DNA of 64,000 nucleotides from Haematococcus lacustris (lineage: Eukaryota; Chlorophyta; Chlorophyceae; Chlamydomonadales; Haematococcaceae). The notes under the pieces are model-generated. The model was not told the origin of the DNA. It made no database searches and saw nothing but the letters and a program-made list of their open reading frames with translations. The position numbers and the translations under genes are program-made. The stretch lies in the NCBI GenBank assembly GCA_030144725.1, contig JASKMD010000006.1, positions 1-64,000 on the forward strand. The letters are read 5' to 3'. Positions 55,286 to 64,000 of the stretch are shown piece after piece. How positions within the stretch are numbered: position 1 is the first letter of the stretch; each line of letters opens with the position of its first letter.

Positions 55286-58200
55286 CTGACAATGTCCCTG
55301 CTGCTACCGCCACCGCTTCCACCCCTAGCACTGCTGCTGGCCGCATGTCCTCCCCGGCAGCCAAGGTCCAGAGCCCAGCCCTCACTGCGCTGTACGTCTG
55401 CTGCCGCGCCCACCCCCTGCGCTGCCAGCAGCTGGTGCAGCCAGGGCCAGGCGGCTGGGTGTCTGCTGCCAGTCCACCCTCTTCCACCCACCCTTCCTCC
55501 AACACTCCACCCCATCCCAGCATTCCTGCAGGCAACAATGCCACCACCGCCACGGCAACCACCGCCACCACCAACAGCAGCAGCACCCGCAACACCACCA
55601 GAGCCATGGCTGGCAGCAGCAGGACCATCACAGCCCCCGGCAGCAGCAGCAGCAGCAGCCCAGGCCTCAATAGGGACCCCCACACCTGGTGGCAGACCCT
55701 GCTGGCGGCTGCCACACAGCAGCCAGAGACAAAGGCGCCTGGCTCCACTGAGGGGGGCGAGACCAAGGCAGCAGCAACACTACCCACTGCAGCAGCAGCT
55801 CCTCCACCAGCTGCCTTCCCTGCCGCACCCCCGGCCCCCTCCCCTCCAGCTACATGCAGTCACGAGCTGCTGCTGCTGCTTGGCCTGGTGTGCTTGCACC
55901 ATGACTTGATGGGGCAGCTGCTGGCCTGGCTGGCCTACCCCGCACCCACACAGCCCACAGCCACAGAGCAGCCCCAGGCCCCCACCCTGCTGCACCCCCC
56001 ACCCGCCCCTGCTGCTGCCCTCCCCTTAAGCAACACACAAGCAGGGCTCAGCAGGTGGGCAGGCGTCCATCAAGGCCAGCTTGCCGTGCACTGTCTCCCC
56101 TCCCTCCCTCCACTCCACTCACCCCTCACCCTCCAGTTCTTCATCGTGACCGACCTAGCGGAAACGGCACCATGCCTTGCTGAACACCAGCTGGTCTACC
56201 CGCCCGCCCCACCCTCTTGCCCAGCCTACGGCCCACCCTGCCAATGAACTAGCTGCTTGCCTGGTGGCGCTGCAGGTGGGGCCGGTTGGGGCCTGTGTTG
56301 CTCAACCTGCTAGCCCACCATGCGGCCTCCAGCACCCTGCCCCTGGCCTCAAACCACCCCTCCCCTGACCATCCCTCCCCTGGCCACCCTTCCCCTGGAT
56401 ACCCTTCCCCTGGACACCCTTCCCCTGATCCCTCCCTTTTAATCCGGGAAGCACTGGCAGTCATGCGAACAACTACAGCTGCCATAGCAGATACAGCACA
56501 ACCCACTGCTGCTCATGCAGCAGCGGCACCAGCCGCACCACAAACAGCAGCAGCACCACCACCAGCACCAGCAGCACCAGCGGCAGCAGGAGTACCAGCG
56601 GCAGCAGCCACACTGCAGGCAAACCTGGTGCCAGAGCTTACACCACCCCCTGCCCCTGCCCCTCCCCTGGTCCCCCCCCCCACCTCACCTGCTTTGACTG
56701 ACACCTGGTCCAGGCCCCCAACCACCTTACCTGCCAAGCGTTTAGAGCCCCGCTGGCCACACCTGCTGCTGCACATCACGGTGAAGGCAGCCAGGCAGTG
56801 TGCCCAGCAGGAGCGCGCAGCAGCAGCCCACCTCCTGGGCAGTGTGGCCCAGCAGGAGGGCATTGAGGCACAGGCTGTGTGTGAAGCGGCAGCAGGACAG
56901 GTGCCGGGGCCGGCAGGGCAGCAAGGCGGTCCGACTGGATGCACATGGTCAGGCGAGCAGCAGGCGGCAGGGTCACGCGGGGGGAGAGGTCAGGGTGGGG
57001 CAGCACTGCGGGTGGGGCTGGGGGGCAGCGCAGCGGTTGAGGGGCAAGGTGATGGAGGGGAGGAGCAGGAGGAGGAGCATGCTGCAGGTATGCTGGAAGC
57101 CAGCCTACAGGTGAGGCGTGGCATCAGGTACCAGGCAGGCTGCACGCATCATGTCAGGGGGTGTACCCCATCCACTGCATCTTCACCTGCCTGCCGTACC
57201 CCTGGCTGCCAGCCTGCCTCTTCAGCTGCCACCTGGCTGGTGGGCTCGCCATGTTCCAGGACCCCATTCCACTGGACACTTAGCCCCGCCCCTTTGCTCA
57301 CTGCTGCCCTGCCGCCCTGCCGCCCTGCCGCCCTGCTGGCCTGCCTGGCTGTTGCTGGGTTTGCACTGGCCTGAATAGTTTGGAGCCCATTACAGCTTGT
57401 TGCTTGCTACCCTGGACCCCTAGCACCCTCCTTGACTTCTGCCCGGCCCTGGTAACAGAACCCTCAGCCTCCCACCTCCTTTCCTGGACCCCTGCCTGCT
57501 CACCCCTGCCTACCCACCCCTGCCTTTCCCACCCCCGCGCAGTTGTGGAAAGCTGTGGGTCAGCGAGGCGGCGGCAGTGGGCCAGGCAGTGCAGTCCCTG
57601 GCTCCTCCAAGGCCCCTAGCAATGACGCCTTGCTTCTGCTAGAGCTGGGGCCACTGCTGCTGCCGCTGGTGCTGGACTGCCTGGCAGCACTGCAACCAGT
57701 GCAGCGCCCTCGGTCCAAACAGTCTAAGGCAAACGCACCGCTGGAGTCGGGCCAGGGCCAGGGCCAGGGGCAGGGCCAGGGGCAGGGCCAGGGGCAGGGC
57801 CAAGGGCAGGGGCAGGGCCAAGGGCAGGGGCAGGGGGCTGCTGCCCCCCCCCTGCCCGCCCATCTCTCATCCCTTCCCTGGCGACCACCCTACAGCGGCT
57901 ACCGCGCTGACCTGCTGGCCGTGCTGGCCAACTGGCTGCATGCCCGCCCCGCCCTGGCAGTCCTGGTGGCAGCCTCTCCTGACGCCATCAACTTGCTGCT
58001 GGCTCAGGTCAGTGGCGCTGAGGGGCCAACAGGGGGCCTTGCAGCACCATGCCCTGAACCACAGCCTATGCCCCGCTGCCCTGCAACAGTGGCGGCAGGC
58101 TATACTTGGATCACACATGGAGCTCCACCGCCGGGGTCCACCGCACTGAGCCACACCCTCAACATCTGGACTTACCCCGCCCTGCCCCGCCCCGCCCCCC

Positions 58201-58686
58201 ACATCCAGACTCGCTCCCGTGCAGCTGGCCCTGCCCTGCATTGTGGCTGTCACATGCAGTGCCAGCTGGATCCAGACAGCCCCGTGGCCAGGGAGTGGGC
58301 ACTCTGGGCGGTGCGCAGCCTGTGTGCAGGTGAGCAGTCAAACGACCCTCCCTCCCTCCCCCTGACCCTCGCCACTTACAAGCGGCACTGTCTTAGTCTG
58401 TCAGCGGAGGCGTCATATGGCGCTGAGGCGAGACATCAGACAGCACGACTTCGAAGTGCTGGGCATGGACAGGGCCAGCACTGACGATGTGGTGTTCACC
58501 TTGCCTCGCGCTGCGCATGCAGGCAGCGAGGCCGCGCGCGAGCACATCAGCGCGTTGCAGCCTGTGGCGCCCGTCAGTGACCCCGAGCTGGCGTCGTTGG
58601 GCCTTCAAGTCGAAATGGACGCCAGCGGGAAGTTCAAGCTAGCGAACACGCAGCAAGCCGCGGCTCACATTGCTGCTCGTCGGTGA
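53950..58686 (+). CDS. ATXN10: Probable ataxin-10 homologue (armadillo-like repeat protein)
   Basis: Secure blocks: 53950-54083 (MDERPASLPTVAEL), 54163-54698 (possibly with an intron 54371-54590 joining ELACLLP to AQALANLATSG), a middle exon ending at 57110, then 57543-58007, 58260-58329 and 58523-58686. Phases agree across the last four. The C-terminal part is diagnostic: YRADLLAVLANWLHARPAL, INLLLAQ, CQLDPDSPVAREWALWAVRS, then LCAGSEAAREHISALQP, matching the ataxin-10 domain pattern (one-residue variant of NPFIREWAIWAVRNL). The centre (55345-57100) is Ala/Pro/Ser-rich with helical islands (LTALYVCCRAHPLRCQQL, VLLNLLAHHAAS); its exon borders are uncertain. An in-frame upstream ATG at 53908 could be the start. 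Plant relatives have been linked to cell division and signalling. Confidence 0.65.
57749..57837. repeat. In-frame GGCCAG/GGGCAG minisatellite in the ataxin-10-like gene
   Basis: About fifteen 6-bp units encode a Gly-Gln run between the conserved exon segments. The length is a multiple of three, so the frame is kept. Confidence 0.9.
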
Positions 58687-59259
58687 AGGAACGCTGTGGG
58701 GGCTGGCGTGAGCTAGCATTGAGCCCGCCGTGCCGATGTCGCAGCGAGGCTGGCAGCGCCAGGTTTAGCAACATCACAGTGTGCGCTGTTTGTTGACATC
58801 GGCCCGACTCAGTCAGTATCGTTTGCTATGCCGCTGGCTCTGCTCTTTCGCACTCTTTCGCGCCCTGTTCCCCATCACCCTGCCGCCGGGACATGAACCA
58901 CCAGACCCGGCGCCTGCCGTCGCCGCTGTGCGTTTGGTTTTCCTCCGGGCCTGGGTTAATCTCCGTGATGGGGATGTGCGTCTTAGTGGCTCCTGCTCAA
59001 GTGCCCAGCTGCAGCCAGCCATCCATGTGGCTCCCCTTCACCACCACTGAGGGCTGATGAGCGCATCCGATACTGCGCCAGTAAAGGCCGCCTGGGGTCA
59101 AGCTGCCGGCATGAATCCGGGGTGGAGCTCAGGGTTGACCTGCAGGAAGCGCGAGCATATGATGACATGCCTGTCCCCAACACAACATACAAGTGCATGC
59201 AAGCCGTGCCTGCATGGGTCGGGGCCGGTTGTTGCCTGGACAGGTAGCGTCAGACAGCG
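58687..59259. other. Intergenic: between ataxin-10-like and TMEM33-like genes
   Basis: This must contain the 3' end of the upstream gene and the promoter/leader of the next. The last 48 bp are shared with the duplicate at 27562-27705. No motif or RNA gene was recognised. Confidence 0.5.
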
Positions 59260-61882
59260 ATGGGGCGCGACGACCAGCTCCGTGACTTCTTCGCTTACAA
59301 CTTCGACAACAACCAGGAGTTCGCGAAATGGCTGGCGTCGGTGGAGGTGATGAGTTCCGACCCTGCGGTGATGCAGAAATGCAAAGCCCGGTGGTACAAG
59401 CGCATAATTGTGAGTGCACCGCGGCATTTTGAGGAAGAGGATTACATGAAGGAAAAAGACAGGAAAGGAGAGGGAAAATGCATGACCCCCAGCCCAAGAA
59501 GCATCGTCGTTAGACACCTCGTCTGTGTGATGTTTGGTCATCAGGACAAGAACTTTGACTTGGAGTGGCTGAACACTCCAGCTGCCAAAGCAGCTGCCTC
59601 AGCCCGCACCGCCAGCTTTGCCTCTACAGCCAACGGTGCCTCCAGCACCAGCACCAGCAGCGCTGGCAGCAAGCCACAGCCAGACAAACCTACCAAGCCA
59701 CAGTATGTGCCACCAACTGCAAAGGGTGGGCTGACCCAGGCTCAGCAGCGGCAGTTGGCCATGTACCACCTGATGGTGGGTGGGGGCTTTGCTTTGCTTC
59801 CAGGCTTCCCAGCCGATCCCCCTGCCCTTCTCCCTGTCCATGCCATAGCCCATTCCCATGTTCCCCTGCTCCTCCTCCCTGCCACTACCAGCCCCCTTGT
59901 CCCTCACTAGGGCCTCCATTTGAGCCGGATCAGAAGTACCTACTAGCATACACTATCAGCCACTAGTACTTGGGTGAATTGCAGGGTTGCAGTGGAGGAG
60001 GGGAGGAGGGGGAGGGGGCCCTGCCACCACCAGCCTCCGGCCACTTACACCACCCGCAGTGCGAGTAGAGCTGTAGTAGGCACCCTGGGGTTGGCCCAAG
60101 GCTCGGTGCCACAAGGCTAGCTGACAGCCCCCCCTCCCTCCAGAGCCCAGCTGACTGCCTAAGATTGCTGCCAGCCCCTCATGCCCACAGCCCTCCTTCC
60201 TAACCCGCCTCTAGGACATGCTACCGCCCTGCTGCTATTGTTTAGGGGACGCTACCCCTTGCCTCTCCCTGCCTGACCCGCGCTGCATTGTGCCACCCGC
60301 TCCCTGCACTGGCCCGGCCGCCCTGCAGCTGCTGGTGCTGGCTCTGGTGCACCTGCTGCCCCTGAAGCCGCGCTGGAGCGTCATCGCGTTCCGCACCTTT
60401 ATGCAGCTCACCGTGCTGGGTCAGGTGCAGGGGGCCAGGGGCGGGAGGAGGGGTGCAGGGGAGGAGCTGCAGGTGGAGGCAGGGAAGAGGGGCAAAGGGT
60501 GAGAGGGGGAGGGAGGAGCGTGAGATTCACGAGAGGAGGGTGGGGAGGTGGGGCCGTGAGCAGCTTGATGCGCTGCCAGCATGCCCCTTGCACCAGCATG
60601 ACTCTGCTCCCATCTGCCCGTCTGCCCACTCACCCTGACCTACCCCTGACCTACCCCCTGACCCCCCCCTGCCCACGCCCAGGGCTACAAGCTGTACCTG
60701 GAGCACGGACTCCCGCAGCTGCGCCCCTTCTCCTGGCCGCGGCTGCAGGAGGGCTTGGCCCGTGTGGTGCCCAGCGACACCTTCCACTACCTGGTGCTGG
60801 CCGCCGCGTTCCTGGCGCACATGCCCCTCAGCCTGGCCCTGGCCCCCATGGTGCTGCTCAGTGGCCTGGAGCTGGTCAGGTTCGGGCAGGAGGCCGGGCG
60901 GGGGAAGGCATGGTGGAGCCGTCTGCAGCCGCTGGCGAGCATGGTGCTGGGGAAGAAGGTGAGGGGCGCTGGGAAGGCGAGGGAGGTTAGGAGGTGGGGA
61001 GAAGGCTCTGGGTGGGTAGGGGGAGGAGACAGGTGGCACCTCGTCCAGGGTTTTTAGCAGTGAATTGCGTGGCTGTTGCCATGGCTGCATGGCTGTCGCC
61101 GTGATCAGTGTGACCATGAGTGGACCTATGAGTTCTGATGCGGTGTCCTGTGCCTGGCTGCCTGGCCCTGAGTGCAGAGGGAGCTGCAGCTGGCGTCTGC
61201 GTATTCAGAGATTGCCACCGGGGTGCTGCTGCTGCTGAGCCTGCTGGGGTGGGTGCTGGGGTCGGGGCCAGGGTCAGGATGGGTGAGGGTGGCAGGGGGA
61301 CGCCTGGCGCGAGGTACAGAGCCACCCACAAGGGCAGCAGGGGATATAGGCAGGGTGGCTCGGGGTTGGGCGGGGTCAGCAGCAGGGCTGCAGCTTCAGC
61401 ATATCCTCACGTGGTGTGATATGTCATTGTTTGCATGGGATTGTCGTGATTTGGTCCCTAGCACCTGATTTGGTCCCTACAGAGGATTGTGTGACCCAGG
61501 TGCGGTGGTGACAGTGGCCTAGCTGGCAGTGCCCGCAGGCCTGCCCGCAACATCATGCTCACGTTCGCATACTGGAACCTGCTGAAGATGAGATACCATG
61601 TCAGCGAGAGCGCTGCCATCCACCGCACAGTAGGTGGCGGTCCCTCACTCCACTCCCCAGACCTCACCCCCTTCCGCTCAAAAGCCTCCCACGCTGCGTG
61701 TTCGCATTTAATCGCATATGGGGCACACTGGCGTGGTTCAAGGGTGAAGCCGCACAGCTGTCGCGCCTCCCGTGCAGGTATGGCACTCGCTGGCTGCGCG
61801 TACGGCCGGTGTGCGAGAACGGGTGCCGGTTCTGCAGAAAGCGTTGGGCTGGGTATCGCGGTGGTTCCTGTCAGTACGCTGA
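59260..61882 (+). CDS. TMEM33: TMEM33/Pom33-family integral membrane protein
   Basis: Exons 59260-59409, 59545-59775, 60329-60424, 60683-60958, 61178-61248, 61539-61629 and 61778-61882 have GT-AG borders and phases that close to 339 residues. The C-terminal two thirds fit the TMEM33/Pom33 family (ER and nuclear-pore-associated membrane proteins): hydrophobic helices (LLVLALVHLLPL; FHYLVLAAAFLAHMPLSL; EIATGVLLLLSLLG) and ARNIMLTFAYWNLLKMRYHV, VWHSLAARTAGVRERVPVLQ, then WVSRWFLSVR. The first 127 residues (MGRDDQLRDFFAY..., then a Ser/Ala-rich linker with QPDKPTKPQYVPPT) are an extension not seen in the usual roughly 250-residue members. The acidic/aromatic N-terminus is not a domain I recognise. 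Intron 2 carries the Fanzor-flank sequence. Confidence 0.8.
59894..60013. mobile_element. Short sequence joining both flanks of the Fanzor unit (empty site or deletion derivative)
   Basis: Reverse-complemented, it reads as 27709-27747 followed directly (AATTCACCCAAG|TACTAGTGG) by 49211-49283. It lies in intron 2 of the TMEM33 gene. It is either the pre-insertion sequence of a duplicated locus or a 120-bp derivative keeping only the two element ends. Confidence 0.6.
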
Positions 61883-61913
61883 GCATTGCGACACAGGCGC
61901 TGTTGCGCTGAGA

Positions 61914-61918
61914 TGTAA
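61914..61918 (+). terminator. TGTAA polyadenylation signal of the TMEM33-like gene
   Basis: TGTAA lies 32 nt after the stop codon, close for the family-typical chlorophycean signal but plausible. Confidence 0.5.
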
Positions 61919-62087
61919 TCGTGGGAGCTTGCGATGGACCAGATGTCATGGACGTGGAAATGTCCGACTCAGTTATCCCCAGGCTTGTAAGCTTCGTGGC
62001 TTGGGTGCATCGTGCTCGTGTACATCGTTGCTTGGACATTGGGAGACATTGCCGACCTCACCTCCCCAAACTCGCCAACCGTATCGA

Positions 62088-62092
62088 TTACA
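62088..62092 (-). terminator. TGTAA polyadenylation signal of the GAPDH gene
   Basis: On the minus strand TGTAA occurs about 153 nt after the GAPDH stop, in the convergent space between the two genes. This is a usual 3' UTR length. Confidence 0.5.
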
Positions 62093-62244
62093 AGCCAAAG
62101 CACCAATGTCAGGTGTCAGTCTGCTCGGTGACAAGGCGCTACAGCATGCCACAGCTTCACAGCTGGCTGGCGGTCGCGCAGTTGGTTAAACAAAATCCTG
62201 CTGCGCCGTAGGCAGAGCGTGAGGGCTGAATTCCTTCAAGCTAT

Positions 62245-64000
<1,756 letters not shown>

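Overview
The window reads as nuclear DNA of a green alga, probably a chlamydomonadalean (volvocine/Haematococcus-like) species. The reasons are many short GT-AG introns, two plastid-type genes (a plastid phosphate translocator and GapA-type GAPDH), TGTAA-type polyadenylation signals, and heavy CAG/CTG and minisatellite load. No rRNA, tRNA or CRISPR array was seen. The species assignment is inference.

Region 1 (1-27530) is a nest of mobile DNA in a macrosatellite. A 2032-bp unit is tandemly repeated from 8137 to about 27530. One unit is shortened to 582 bp, one carries a 5'-truncated LINE (15488-18098, 8-bp target duplication), and the right-edge unit is diverged. The left side of the array is interrupted by a Ty3/gypsy chromovirus on the minus strand (gag, pol with chromodomain, a programmed -1 frameshift site; LTRs about 1.4% different over the 282 bp that can be compared). 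Its right LTR is itself split by a 1.95-kb TA-flanked DNA element.

Region 2 (27560-49283, plus strand) is the most interesting. It holds a Fanzor-like gene, a eukaryotic relative of TnpB, which are RNA-guided endonucleases. The seven coding blocks and their intron phases add up to one 719-residue frame: an N-terminal lysine/arginine nuclear signal, an acidic middle, a TDGVSV motif, a GIDPG RuvC-I motif, a DEHRTS RuvC-II motif and a DRDCNAA RuvC-III motif. The gene contains a 12.6-kb intron made almost wholly of a 12-bp satellite. One exon is split by a 335-bp inverted-repeat element that was in turn hit by a 5.6-kb KDZ-type transposon with 800-bp inverted arms. A 13-bp-stem hairpin lies 160 bp after the stop codon at a repeated element end and is a candidate guide-RNA/right-end structure.

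Region 3 (49284-64000) is ordinary genic DNA: a plastid phosphate translocator of the PPT type (11 exons), a probable ataxin-10 homologue, a TMEM33/Pom33-family membrane protein (7 exons), and, convergent on the minus strand, the 3' part of chloroplast GAPDH subunit A. Intron 2 of the TMEM33 gene carries a short sequence joining the left and right outer flanks of the Fanzor unit, either an empty site or an internally deleted derivative. CTGAC/CAGGT-type repeats recur inside introns of this region. All gene models come from reading frames, splice motifs and phase arithmetic; no database search was possible.
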